This document shows, in pieces, positions 1-11,830 of a DNA stretch of 64,000 nucleotides. The stretch covers positions 2,046,001 to 2,110,000 of the forward strand of contig NW_027475134.1 of assembly GCF_051020985.1 (NCBI RefSeq), in the 5' to 3' direction. Origin of the DNA: Nomia melanderi. Taxonomy: Eukaryota > Arthropoda > Insecta > Hymenoptera > Halictidae. The position numbers and the translations under genes were made by a program. Position 1 is the first letter of the stretch; each line of letters begins with the position of its first letter. The notes below the pieces were generated by a model. That model was not told where the DNA came from, ran no database searches, and saw only the letters and a program-made list of their open reading frames with translations.

Positions 1-154
1 CGGGTGCTATTAGAGATAGCGCAATAAACCATAGTGAATTATCTGCAGGAGGCCCTGGCACATGAATGTGTGCAGCGGGAACGACCTCGGACCACCAGGG
101 GCCGAGAAAACCGGAGTCTCATGGGGCCGGACACTCAGGGTCAGGGAAAAATCC

Positions 155-1047
155 AATATATATCTGTTGATATCTCGGGCGCTATTAGAGATAGCGCAAT
201 AAACCAAAGTGAATTATCTGCAGGAGGCCCTGGCGCATGAATCTGTGCAGCGGGAACGACCTCGGACCACCAGGGGCCGAGAAAACCACCGTCTCATGGG
301 GCCGGACACTCAGGGTCAGGGAAAAATCCAATATATATCTGGTGATATCTCGGGTGCTATTAGAGATAGTGCTATAAACCAAAGTGAGTTATCTGCAGGA
401 GGCCCTGGCGCCTGAAGCTGTGCAGCGGGAACGACCTCGGACCACCAGGGGCCGACGAAAGCACCGTCTCGAGGGGGCCGGACACTCTGGGCCAGGGAAA
501 AATCCAATATATATGTGGTGATATCTCGGGTGCTATTACAGATAACGCAATAAATCAAAGTGCATTGTGTGTAGGAGGCCCTGGCGCATGAATCTGTGCA
601 GCGGGAACGACCTAGGACCACCAGGGGCCGAGAAAACTACAGTCTCATGGGGCCGGACACTCAGGGTCAGGGGAAAATCCAATATATATCTGGTGATATC
701 TCGGGTGCTATTAGAGATAGCGCAATAAACCAAGGTGAATTATCTGCAGGAGGCCCTGGCGCATGAATCTGTGCAACGGGAACGACCTCGGACCACCAGG
801 GGCCGCGAAAACGACAGTCTCAAGGGGCCGGACACTCAGGGTCAGGGGAAAATCCAATATATATCTGGTGATATCTCTGGTGCTATTACAGATAGCGCAA
901 TAAATCAAAGTACATTGTCTGTAGGAGGCCCTGGCGCATAAATGTGGCCAGCGGGAACGACCTCGGACCATCAGGGGCCGAGAAAACCACCGTCTCATGG
1001 GGCCGGACACTCAGGGTCAGGGGAAAATCCAATATTTATCTGGTGAT
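155..1047. repeat. 893-bp segment duplicated at 5,407-6,299
   Basis: Rare variants occur in the same order in both copies: ATCTGTTGATATC near 160 and 5,412, GGCGCCTGAAGC near 408 and 5,660, the 176-bp monomer near 460 and 5,713, and CCAAGGTGAATT near 731 and 5,983. The offset is 5,252 bp, or 30 monomers plus 2 bp. The 2 bp come from the insertions near 460 (copied here) and near 4,465. The copies differ at scattered bases, so this is not the youngest duplication in the window. Confidence 0.85.
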
Positions 1048-1639
1048 ATCTTGGGTGCTATTACAGATAGCGCAATAAATCAAAGTGCATTGTCTGTAGG
1101 AGGCCCTGGCGCATGAATCTGTGCAGCGGGAACGACCTCGGACCACCAGGGGCCGAGAAAACCACCGTCCCGAGGGGCCGGACACTTAGGGTCAGTGAAA
1201 AATCCAATATCTATCTGGTGATATCTCGGGTGCTATTACAGATAGCGCAATAAATCAAAGTGAATTATCTGCAGGAGGCCCTGGCGCATGAATCTGTGCA
1301 AGGGGAACGACCTCGGACCACCAGGGGCCGAGAAAACCACAGTCTCATGGGGCCGGACACTCAGGGTCAGGGGAAAATCCAATATATATCTGGTGATATC
1401 TCGGGTGCTATTAGAGATAGCGCAATAAATCAAAGTGCATTGTCTGTAGGAGACGCTGGCGCATGAACCTGTGCAGCGGGAACGTTCTCGGACCACCAGG
1501 GGCCGAGAAAACGACCGTCTCATCGGGCCGGACGCTCAGGGTCAGTGAAAAATCCAATATATATCTGGTGATATCTCGGGTGCTATTAGAGATAGCGCAA
1601 TAAACCTAAGTGAATTATCTGCAGGAGGCCCTGGCGCAT

Positions 1640-2530
1640 GAATCTGTGCAACGGGAACGACCTCGGACCACCAGGGGCCGAGAAAACCACAGTCTCATGG
1701 GGAAGGATACTCAGGGTCAGGGGAAAATCCAATATAGATCTGGTGATATCTCGGGTGCTATTACAGATAGCGCAATAAATCATAGTACATTGTCTGTAGG
1801 AGGCCCTGGCGCATGAATCTGGCCAGCGGGAACGACGTCGGACCACCAGCGGCCGAGAAAACCACCGTCTCATGGGGCCGGACACCCAGGGTCGGGGAAA
1901 AATCCAATATATATCTGGTGATATCTCGGGTGCTATTAGAGATAGCGCAATAAAACAAAGTGAATTGTCTGCAGGAGGCCCTGGCGCATGAATGTGTGCA
2001 GCGGGAACGACCTAGGACCACCAGGGGCCGAGAAAACTACAGTCTCATGGTGCCGCACACTCAGGGTCAGGGGAAAATCCAATATATATCTGGTGATATC
2101 TCGTGTGCTATTACAGATAGCGCAATAAATCAAAGTGCATTGTCTGTAGGAGGCCCTGGCGCATGAATCTGTGCAGCGGGAACGACCTCGGACCACCAGG
2201 GGCCGAGAAAACCACAGTCTCATGGGGCCGGATACTCAGGGTCAGGGGAAAATCCAATATAGATCTGGTGATATCTCGGGTGCTATTACAGATAGCGCAA
2301 TAAATCATAGTGCATTGTCTGTAGGAGGCCCTGGCGCATGAATCTGGCCAGCGGGAACGACCTCGGACCACCAGCGGCCGAGAAAACCACCGTCTCATGG
2401 GGCCGGACACTCAGGGTCGGGGAAAAATCCAATATATATCTGGTGATATCTCGGGTGCTATTAGAGATAGCGCAATAAACCAAAGTGAATTGTCTGCAGG
2501 AGGCCCTGGCGCATGAATCTGTGCAGCGGG
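1640..2530. repeat. 3-monomer (525 bp) local repeat, two copies
   Basis: The stretch 1,640-2,005 matches 2,165-2,530 at a lag of 525 bp. Shared rare markers are GGATACTCAGG, ATATAGATCTGG, AATCATAGT, ATCTGGCCAGCGGG, CCACCAGCGGCC, and the GGGTCGGGG that follows. The first copy has private changes such as ATGGGGAAGG. Only about two of the three monomers per unit are clearly shared. Confidence 0.75.
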
Positions 2531-2849
2531 AACGATCTCGGACCATCAGGGGCCGAGACATCCACCGTCTCATGGGGCCGGACACTCAGGGTCAGGGAAA
2601 AATCCAATATATATCTGGTGATATCTCGGGTGCTATTACAGATAGCGCAATAAATCAAAGTGCATTGTCTGTAGGAGGCCCTGGCGCATGAATCTGTGCA
2701 GCGGGAACGACCTCGGACCACCAGGGGCCGAGAAAACCACAGTCTCATCGGGCCGGACAATCAGGGTCAGGGGAAAATCCAATATATATCTGGTGATATC
2801 TCGGGTGCTATTACAGATAGAGCAATAAATCAAAGTGCATTGTCTGTAG

Positions 2850-4074
2850 GAGGCCCTGGCGCATGAATCTGTGCAGCGGGAACAACCTCGGACCACCAGG
2901 GGCCGAGAAAACCACAGTCTCATGGGGCCGGACACTCAGGGTCAGGGCAAAATCCAATATATATCTGGTGATATCTCGGGTGCTATTACAGATAGCGCAA
3001 TAAATCAAATTGCATTGTCTGTAGGAGGCCCTGGCGCATAAATGTGGACAGCGGGAACGACCTCGGACCATCAGGGGCCGAGAAAACCACCGTCTCATGG
3101 GGCCGGACACTCAGGGTCAGGGGAAAATCCAATATTTATCTGGTGATATCTTGGGTGCTATTACAGATAGCGTAATAAATCAAAGTGCATTGTCTGTAGG
3201 AGGCCCTGGCGCATGAATCTGTGCAGCGGGAACGACCTCGGACCACCAGGGGCCGAGAAAACCACAGTCTCATGGGGCCGGACACTCAGGGCCAGGGAAA
3301 AATTCAATATATATCTGGTGATATCTTGGGTGCTATTAGAGTCAGCGCAAGAAACCAAAGTGAGTTATCTGCAGGAGGCCCTGGCGCATGAATCTGTGCA
3401 GCGGGAACAACCTCGGACCACCAGGGGCCGAGAAAACCACAGTCTCATGGGGCCGGACACTCAGGGTCAGGGCAAAATCCAATATATATCTGGTGATATC
3501 TCGGGTGCTATTACAGATAGCGCAATAAATCAAATTGCATTGTCTGTAGGAGGCCCTGGCGCATAAATGTGGACAGCGGGAACGACCTCGGACCATCAGG
3601 GGCCGAGAAAACCACCGTCTCATGGGGCCGGACACTCAGGGTCAGGGGAAAATCCAATATTTATCTGGTGATATCTTGGGTGCTATTACAGATAGCGTAA
3701 TAAATCAAAGTGCATTGTCTGTAGGAGGCCCTGGCGCATAAATGTGGACAGCGGGAACGACCTCGGACCATCAGGGGCCGAGAAAACCACCGTCTCATGG
3801 GGCCGGACACTCAGGGTCAGGGGAAAATCCAATATTTATCTGGTGATATCTTGGGTGCTATTACAGATAGCGTAATAAATCAAAGTGCATTGTCTGTAGG
3901 AGGCCCTGGCGCATGAATCTGTGCAGCGGGAACGACCTCGGACCACCAGGGGCCGAGAAAACCACAGTCTCATGGGGCCGGACACTCAGGGCCAGGGAAA
4001 AATTCAATATATATCTGGTGATATCTTGGGTGCTATTAGAGTCAGCGCAAGAAACCAAAGTGAGTTATCTGCAG
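2850..4074. repeat. Seven monomers in the order a-b-c-a-b-b-c
   Basis: Three distinctive monomers can be followed. Type a (2,850 and 3,375) has GGAACAACCTC, GTCAGGGCAAAATCC and CAAATTGCATTG. Type b (3,025, 3,550 and 3,725) has GCATAAATGTGGACAG, GACCATCAGG, ATATTTATC and GATAGCGTAATAAATC. Type c (3,200 and 3,900) has GGGCCAGGGAAAAATTC and GTCAGCGCAAGAAACC. The order shows an a-b-c unit duplicated once, with one extra b in the second unit. Confidence 0.88.
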
Positions 4075-4213
4075 GAGGCCCTGGCGCATGAATCTGTGCA
4101 ACGGGAACGACCTCGGACCACCAGGGGCCGAAAAAACCACAGTCTCATGGGGCCGGACACTCAGGGTCAGGGGAAAATCCAATATATATCTGGTGATATC
4201 TCGGGTGCTATTA

Positions 4214-4914
4214 AAGATAGCGCAATAAACTAAAGTGAATTATCTGCAGGAGGCCCTGGCGCATGAATGTGTGCAGCGGGAACGACCTCGGTCCACCAGG
4301 AGCCGAGAAAACCGCAGTCTCATGGGGCCGGACACTCAGGGTCAGGGAAAAATCCAATATATATCTGGTGATATCTCGGGCGCTATTAGAGATAGCGCAA
4401 TAAGCCAAAGGGAATTATCTGCAGGAGGCCCTGGCGCATGCATCTGTGCAGCGGCAACGACATTAGGACCACCAGGGACCGAGAAAACCACCGTCTCATG
4501 GGGCCGGACACTCAGGGTAAGGGAAAAATCCAATATATATCTGGTGATATCTCGGGTGCTATTAGAGATAGCGCAATAAACTAAAGTGAATTATCTGCAG
4601 GAGGCCCTGGCGCATGAATGTGTGCAGCGGGAACGACCTCGGACCACCAGGGGCCGAGAAAACCGCAGTCTCATGGGGCCGGACACTCAGGGTCAGGGAA
4701 AAATCCAATATATATCTGGTGATATCTCGGGCGCTATTAGAGATAGCGCAATAAGCCAAAGGGAATTATCTGCAGGAGGCCCTGGCGCCTGCATCAGTGC
4801 AGCGGGAACGACCTAGGACCACCAGGGGCCGAGAAAACCACAGTCTCATGGAGCCGGACACTCAGGGTCAGGGGAAAATCCAATATATATCTGGTGATAT
4901 CTCGGGTGCTATTA
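4214..4914. repeat. 2-monomer (351 bp) local duplication
   Basis: The stretch 4,225-4,440 matches 4,576-4,791 at a lag of 351 bp. Both contain AATAAACTAAAG, ATGAATGTGTGCAG, AACCGCAGTC, TCGGGCGCTATT and AATAAGCCAAAGGG. The lag is 351 because the monomer near 4,465 reads GACATTAGGACC, one base longer than the usual GACCTCGGACC. The second half of the second copy diverges from about 4,790. Confidence 0.8.
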
Positions 4915-6926
4915 GAGATAGCGCAATAAATCAAAGTGCATTGTCTGTAGGAGGCCCTGGCGCATGAATCTGTGCAGCGGGAACGACCTCGGAACACCAG
5001 GGGCCGAGAAAACCACCGTCTCATGGGGCAGGACACTCAGGGTCAGTGAAAAATCCAATATATATCTGGTGATATCTTGGGTGCTATTACAGATAGCGCA
5101 ATAAATCAAAGTGCATTGTCTGTAGGAGACGCTGGCGCATGAACCTGTGCAGCGGGAACGTTCTCGGACCACCAGGGGCCGAGAAAACGACCGTCTCATC
5201 GGGCCGGACGCTCAGGGTCAGTGAAAAATCCAATATATATCTGGTGATATCTCGGGTGCTATTAGAGATAGCGCAATAAACCGAAGTGAATTATCTGCAG
5301 AAGGCCCTGGCGCATGAATCTGTGCAACGGGAACGACCTCGGACCACCAGGGGCCGAGAAAACGACAGTCTCAAGGGGCCGGACACTCAGGGTCAGGGGA
5401 AAATCCAATATATATCTGTTGATATCTCGGGCGCTATTAGAGATAGCGCAATAAACCAAAGTGAATTATCTGCAGGAGGCCCTGGCGCATGAATCTGTGC
5501 AGCGGGAACGACCTCGTACCACCAGGGGCCGAGAAAACCACCGTCTCAAGGGGCCGGACACTCAGGGTCAGGGAAAAATCCAATATATATCTGGTGATAT
5601 CTCGGGTGCTATTAGAGATAGCGCAATAAACCAAAGTGAGTTATCTGCAGGAGGCCCTGGCGCCTGAAGCTGTGCAGCGGGAACGACCTCGGACCACCAG
5701 GGGCCGAGGAAAGCACCGTCTCGAGGCGGCCGGACACTCTGGGCCAGGGAAAAATCCAATATATATGTGGTGATATCTCGGGTGCTATTACAGATAACGC
5801 AATAAATCAAAGTGCATTGTCTGTAGGAGGCCCTGGCGCATGAATCTGTGCAGCGGGAACGACCTAGGACCACCAGGGGCCGAGAAAACTACAGTCTCAT
5901 GGGGCCGGACACTCAGGGTCAGGGGAAAATCCAATATATATCTGGTGATATCTCGGGTGCTATTAGAGATAGCGCAATAAACCAAGGTGAATTATCTGCA
6001 GGAGGCCCTGGCGCATGAATCTGTGCAACGGGAACGACCTCGGACCACCAGGGGCCGAGAAAACGACAGTCTCAAGGGGCCGGACACTCAGGGTCAGGGG
6101 AAAATCCAATATATATCTGGTGATATCTCTGGTGCTATTACAGATAGCGCAATAAATCAAAGTGCATTGTCTGTAGGAGGCCCTGGCGCATAAATGTGGC
6201 CAGCGGGAACGACCTCGGACCATCAGGGGCCGAGAAAACCACCGTCTCATGGGGCCGGACACTCAGGGTCAGGGGAAAATCCAATATTTATCTGGTGATA
6301 TCTCGGGCGCTATTAGAGATAGCGCAATAAGCCAAAGGGAATAATCTGCAGGAGGCCCTGGCGCATGCATCAGTGCAGCGGGAACGACCTAGGACCACCA
6401 GGGGCCGAGAAAACCACAGTCTCATGGGGCCGGACACTCAGGGTCAGGGGAAAATCCAATATATATCTGGTGATATCTCGGGTGCTATTAGAGATAGCGC
6501 AATAAATCAAAGTGCATTGTCTGTAGGAGGCCCTGGCGCATGAATCTGTGCAGCGGGAACGACCTCGGAACACCAGGGGCCGAGAAAACCACCGTCTCAT
6601 GGGGCAGGACACTCAGGGTCAGTGATAAATCCAATATATATCTGGTGATATCTTGGGTGCTATTACAGATAGCGCAATAAATCAAAGTGCATTGTCTGTA
6701 GGAGACGCTGGCGCATGAACCTGTGCAGCGGGAACGTTCTCGGACCACCAGGGGCCGAGAAAACGACCGTCTCATCGGGCCGGACGCTCAGGGTCAGTGA
6801 AAAATCCAATATATATCTGGTGATATCTCGGGTGCTATTAGAGCTGGCGCAATAAACCGAAGTGAATTATCTGCAGGAGGCCCTGGCGCATGAATCTGTG
6901 CAACGGGAACGACCTCGGACCACCAG
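4700..6926. repeat. 9-monomer (1,576 bp) unit, one full and one partial copy
   Basis: The stretch 4,700-5,350 is repeated at 6,276-6,926. Shared markers include GGCGCTATTAGAG, AATAAGCCAAAGGG, GCATCAGTGCAGC, GACCTAGGACC, CTCGGAACACC, GGGCAGGACAC, GGAGACGCTGG, GAACGTTCTCGG and CATCGGGCCGGACGC. The material between the two ends contains the copy of the window's left edge (5,407-6,299). The block is thus a composite of two duplication histories. Confidence 0.8.
5407..6299. repeat. Second copy of the 893-bp segment at 155-1,047
   Basis: This copy carries the same ordered set of rare variants, including its own version of the 176-bp monomer, where GCCGAGGAAAGC replaces the GCCGACGAAAGC of the other copy. 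It ends at about 6,299, where the sequence switches to the monomers that also start at 4,723. The copy therefore lies inside the 9-monomer repeat annotated at 4,700-6,926. Confidence 0.85.
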
Positions 6927-7077
6927 GGGCCGAAAAAACCACAGTCTCATGGGGCCGGACTCTCAGGGTCAGGGGAAAATCCAATATATATCTGGTGATA
7001 TCTCGGGTGCTATTAGAGATAGCGCAATAAACGAAAGTGAATTATCTGCAGGAGGCCCTGGCGCATGCATCTGTGCA

Positions 7078-7308
7078 GCGGGAACGACCTCGGACCACCA
7101 GGGGCCGAGAAAACGACCGTCTCATGGGGCCGGACGCTCAGGGTCAGTGAAAAATCCAATATATATGTGGTGATATCTCGGGTGCTATTACAGATAGCGC
7201 AATAAATCAAAGGGCATTGTCTGTAGGAGGCCCTGGCGCATGAACCTGTGCAGCGGCAACGACCTCGGACCACCAGGGGCCGAGAAAACCACAGTCTCAT
7301 GGGGCCGG
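7078..7308. repeat. 231-bp segment shared with 9,354-9,584
   Basis: GAAAACGACCGTC, CCGGACGCTC, AATCAAAGGGCATTG, GCATGAACCTG and CAGCGGCAACG occur in the same order at both places, 2,276 bp apart (13 monomers plus 1). The plus 1 is the insertion near 8,127. The copy at 9.4 kb is itself copied again at 15,479-15,709 as part of the region II duplication. Confidence 0.75.
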
Positions 7309-7537
7309 ATACTCAGGGTCAGGGGAAAATCCAATATATATCTGGTGATATCTCGGGTGCTATTACAGATAGCGCAATAAATCGAAGTGCATTGTCTGTA
7401 GGAGGCCCTGGCGGATGAATCTGTGCAGCGGGAACGACCTCGGACCTCCAGAGGCCGAGACAACCACCGTCTCATGGGGCCGGACACTCAGGGTCAGGGT
7501 AAAATCCAATATATATCTGGTGATATCTCGGGTGCCA

Positions 7538-8991
7538 TTAGAGATAGCGCAATAAACCAAAGTGAATTATCTGCAGGAGGCCCTGGCGCATGAATCTGTG
7601 CAGCGGGAACGACCTCGGACCACCAGGGGCCGAAAAAACCACAGTCTCATGGGGCCGGATACTCAGGGTCAGGGGAAAATTCAATATAGATCTGGTGATA
7701 TCTCGGGTGCTATTACAGATAGCGCAATAAATCAAAGTGCATTGTCTGTAGGAGGCCCTGGCGCATGAATCTGTGCAGCGGGAACGACCTAGGACCACCA
7801 GGGGCCGAGACAACCACCGTCTCATGGGGCCGGACACTCAGGGTCAGGGGAAAATCCAATATATATCTGGTGATATCTCGGGTGCTATTACAGATAGCGC
7901 AATAAATCAAAGTGCATTGTCTGTAAGAGGCCCTGGCGCATGAATCTGTGAAGCGGCAACGACCTCGGACCACCAGGGGCCGAGAAAACCACAGTCTCAT
8001 GGGGCCGGACACTCAGGGTCAGGGGAAAATCCAGTATATATCTGGTGATATCTCGGGTGCTATTAGAGATAGCGCAATAAACCAAAGTGAATTATCTGCA
8101 GGATGCCCTGGCGCATGAATCTGTGCAAGCGGGAACGTCCTCGAACCTCCAGGGGCCGAGACAACCACCGTCTCATGGGGCCGGACACTCAGAGTGAGGG
8201 AAATATCCAATATATATCTGGTGATATCTCGGGTGCTATTACAGATAGCGCAATAAATCAAAGTGCATTGTCTGTAGGAGGCCCTGGCGCATGAATCTGT
8301 GCAGCGGGAACGTCCTCGGACCTCCAGGGGCCGAGACAACCACCGTCTCATGGGGCCGGACACTCAGGGTCCGGGTAAAATCCAATATATATCTGGTGAT
8401 ATCTTGGGTGCTATTACAGATAGCGCAATAAATCAAAGTGCATTGTCTGTAGGAGGCCCTGGCGCATGAATCTGTGCAGCGGGAACGACCTCGGACCACC
8501 AGGGGCCGAGAAAACCACAGTCTCATGGGGCCGGACACTCAGGGTCAGGGGAAAATCCAATATATATCTGGTGATATCTCGGGTGCTATTAGAGATAGCG
8601 CAATAAACCAAAGTGAATTATCTGCAGGATGCCCAGGCGCATGAATCTGTGAAGCGGGAACGACCTCGGACCACCAGGGGCCGAGACAACCACCGTCTCA
8701 TGGGGCCGGACACTCAGGGTCAGGGGAAAATCCAATATAGATCTGGTGATATCTCGGGTGCTATTACAGATAGCGCAATAAATCAAAGTGCATTGTCTGT
8801 AGGAGGCCCTGGCGCATGAATCTGTGCAGCGGGAACGACCTAGGACCACCAGGGGCCGAGACAACCACCGTCTCATGTGGCCGGACACTCAGGGTCAGGG
8901 GAAAATCCAATATATATCTGGTGATATCTCGGGTGCTATTACAGATAGCGCAATAAATCAAAGTTCATCGTCTGTAGGAGGCCCTGGCGCA
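7538..8991. repeat. 6-monomer (1,051 bp) periodicity, two partial copies
   Basis: The stretch 7,538-7,940 resembles 8,589-8,991. Both have ATATAGATCTGG, followed by a B-tail monomer, then GACCTAGGACC and CCGAGACAACCACC. A second, 5-monomer lag (876 bp) links the GACCTCCAGAGGCC monomer near 7,445 with related CCTCCAGGGGCC monomers near 8,150 and 8,325. These overlapping lags mark repeated small unequal exchanges at the edge of region II. Confidence 0.6.
8126..8128. other. One-base insertion giving a 176-bp monomer
   Basis: The usual GTGCAGCGGG reads GTGCAAGCGGG here. It is the only copy of this length change and is followed by some 13 kb without another net indel. Confidence 0.8.
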
Positions 8992-11830
8992 TGAATCTGT
9001 GCAGTGGGAACGACCTCGGGCCACCAGGGGCCGAGAAAACCACAGTCTCATGGGGACGGACTCTCAGGGTCAGGGGAAAATCCAATATATATCTGGTGAT
9101 ATCTCGGGTGCTATTAGAGATAGCGCAATAAACCAAAGTGAATTATCTGCAGGAGGCCCTGGCGCATGCATCTGTGCAGCGGGAACGACCTCGGACCACC
9201 AGGGGCCGAGAAAACCACCGTCTCATGGGGCTGGACACTCAGAGTGAGGGAAATATCCAATATATATCTGGTGATATCTCGGGTCCTATTACAGATAGCG
9301 CAATAAATCAAAGTGCATTGTCTGTAGGAGGCCCTGGCGCATGAACCTGTGCAGCGGGAACGACCTCGGACCACCAGGGGCCGAGAAAACGACCGTCTCA
9401 TGGGGCCGGACGCTCAGGGTCAGTGAAAAATCCAATATATATCTGGTGATATCTCGGGTGCTATTACAGATAGCGCAATAAATCAAAGGGCATTGTCTGT
9501 AGGAGGCCCTGGCGCATGAACCTGTGCAGCGGCAACGACCTCGGACCACCAGGGGCCGAGAAAACCACAGTCTCATGGGGCCGGACACTCAGGGTCAGGG
9601 GAAAATCCAATATAGATCTGGTGATATCTCGGGTGCTATTACAGATAGCGCAATAAATCAAAGTGCATTGTCTGTAGGAGGCCCTGGCGCATGATTCTAT
9701 GCAGCGGGAACGACCTCGGACCACCAGGGGCCGAGAAAATCACCGTCTCATGGGGCCGGACTGTAAGGGTCAGGGAAAAACCCAATATATATCTGGTGAT
9801 ATCTAGGGTGCTATTAGAGATACCGCAATAAATCAAAGTGCATTGTCTGTAGGAGGCCCTGGCGACTGAATCTGTGCAGCAGGAACGACCTCGGACCACC
9901 AGGGGCCGAGAAAATTAGTGATATTCGGAATCCGTCACCCATGGTCATGTAAAAATGCAGCATATATCTGGTGATATCTCGGGTGCTATTACAGATAGCG
10001 CAATAAATCAAAGTGCATTGTCTGTAGGAGGCCCTGGCGCATGTATCTGTGCAGCGGGAACGACCTCGGACCACCAGGGGCCGAGAAAATTAGTGATATT
10101 CGGAATCCGTCACCCAAGGTCATGTAAAAATGCAGCATATATCTGGTGATATCTGGGGTGCTATTACAGATAGCGCAATAAATCAAAGTGCATTGTCTGT
10201 AGGAGGCCCTGGCGCATGAATCTGTGCAGCGGGAACGACCTCGGACCACCAGGGGCCGAGAAAACCACAGTCTCATGGGGCCGGACACTCAGGGTCAGGG
10301 GAAAATCCAATATATATCTGGTGATATCTCGGGTGCTATTAGAGATAGCGCAATAAACCAAAGTGAATTATCTGCAGGAGGCCCTGCCGCATGAATCGGT
10401 GCAACGGGAAAGACCTCGGACCACCAGGGGCCGAGAAAACCACAGTCTCATGGGGCCGGACACTCAAGGTCAGGGGAAAATCCAATATATATCTGGTGAT
10501 ATCTCGGGTGCTATTAGAGATAGCGCAATAAACCAAAGTCAATTATCTGCAGGAGGCCCTGGCGCATGAATCTGTGCAACGGGAACGACCTCGGACCACC
10601 AGGGGCCGAGAAAACCACAGTCTCATGGGGCCGGACACTCAGGGTCAGGGGAAAATCCAATATATATCTGGTGATATCTCGGGTGCTATTACAGATAGCG
10701 CAATAAATCAAAGTGCATTGTCTGTAGGAGGCCCTGGCGCATGTATCTGTGCAGCGGGAACGACCTCGGACCACCAGGGGCCGAGAAAACCACAGTCTCA
10801 TGGGGCCGGATACGCAGGGTCAGGGGAAAATCCAATATATATCTGGTGATATCTCGGGTGCTATTACAGATAGCGCAATAAACCAACGCGCATTGTCTGT
10901 AGGAGGCCCTGGCGCATGTATCTGTGCAGCGGGAACGACCTCGGACCACCAGGGGCCGAGAAAACCACCGTCTCATGGGGCCGGACACTCAGGGTCGGGG
11001 AAAAATCGAATATACATCTGGTGATATCTCGGGTGCTATTAGAGATAGCGCAATAAACCAAAGTGAATTGTCTGCAAGAGGCCCTGGTGCATGAATCTGT
11101 GCAGCGGGAACGACCTCGGATCACCAGGGGCCGAGAAAACCACCATCTCATGGGGCCGGACACTCAGGGTCAGGGGAAAATCCAATATATATCTGGTGAT
11201 ATCTCGGGTGCTATTACAGATAGCGCAATAAATCAAAGTGCATTGTCTGTAGGAGGCCCTGGCGCATGATTCTATGCAGCGGGAACGACCTCGGACCACC
11301 AGGGGCCGAGAAAATCACCGTCTCATGGGGCCGGACTGTAAGGGTCAGGGAACAACCCAATATATATCTGGTGATATCTAGGGTGCTATTAGAGATACCG
11401 CAATAAATCAAAGTGCATTGTCTGTAGGAGGGCCTGGCGACTGAATCTGTGCAGCAGGAACGACCTCGGACCACCAGGGGCCGAGAAAATTAGTGATATT
11501 CGGAATCCGTCACCCATGGTCATGTAAAAATGCAGCATATATCTGGTGATATCTCGGGTGCTATTACAGATAGCGCAATAAATCAAAGTGCATTGTCTGT
11601 AGGGGGCCCTGGCGCATGTATCTGTGCAGCGGGAACGACCTCGGACCACCAGGGGCCGAGAAAATTAGTGATATTCGGAATCCGTCACCCAAGGTCATGT
11701 AAAAATGCAGCATATATCTGGTGATATCTCGGGTGCTATTACAGATAGCGCAATAAATCAAAGTGCATTGTCTGTAGGAGGCCCTGGCGCATGAATCTGT
11801 GCAGCGGGAACGACCTCGGACCACCAGGGG
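8406..11830. repeat. 3,425-bp segment duplicated 35 monomers (6,125 bp) downstream
   Basis: Nearly every base matches 14,531-17,955. The match includes one-off variants such as GCAGGATGCCCAGGCGC, CTCATGTGGCCGG, AAAGTTCATCG, GCAGTGGGAACG, GGGGACGGACTC and CAGAGTGAGGG. The few differences I noticed include a C/T at 8,519 versus 14,644, ATATATC/ATACATC near 9,790 versus 15,915, and G/C at 11,444 versus 17,569. The left limit is set by TCTTGGG at 8,403 against TCTCGGG. Confidence 0.88.

Larger units (their letters stand above)
1..8405. repeat. Region I: mixed monomers with short local duplications
   Basis: No single higher-order unit dominates here. Instead there are nested local duplications at 175, 351, 525, 700, 876, 1,051 and 1,576 bp, annotated separately. 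The divergent central box found in regions II, IV, V and VI is absent. Four of the window's net 1-bp insertions lie here, near 460, 4,465, 5,713 and 8,127. The right limit is set where near-identity with 14,531 onward begins. Confidence 0.75.

Noticed and set aside
9915..9943. CENP-B box in the divergent central box or near CAGCGGGAACG
   Set aside because: The required pattern (TTCG, four bases, A, two bases, CGGG) is not met. ATTCGGAATCCG has C where A is needed and no CGGG at the right place. CAGCGGGA lacks the upstream TTCG and A.
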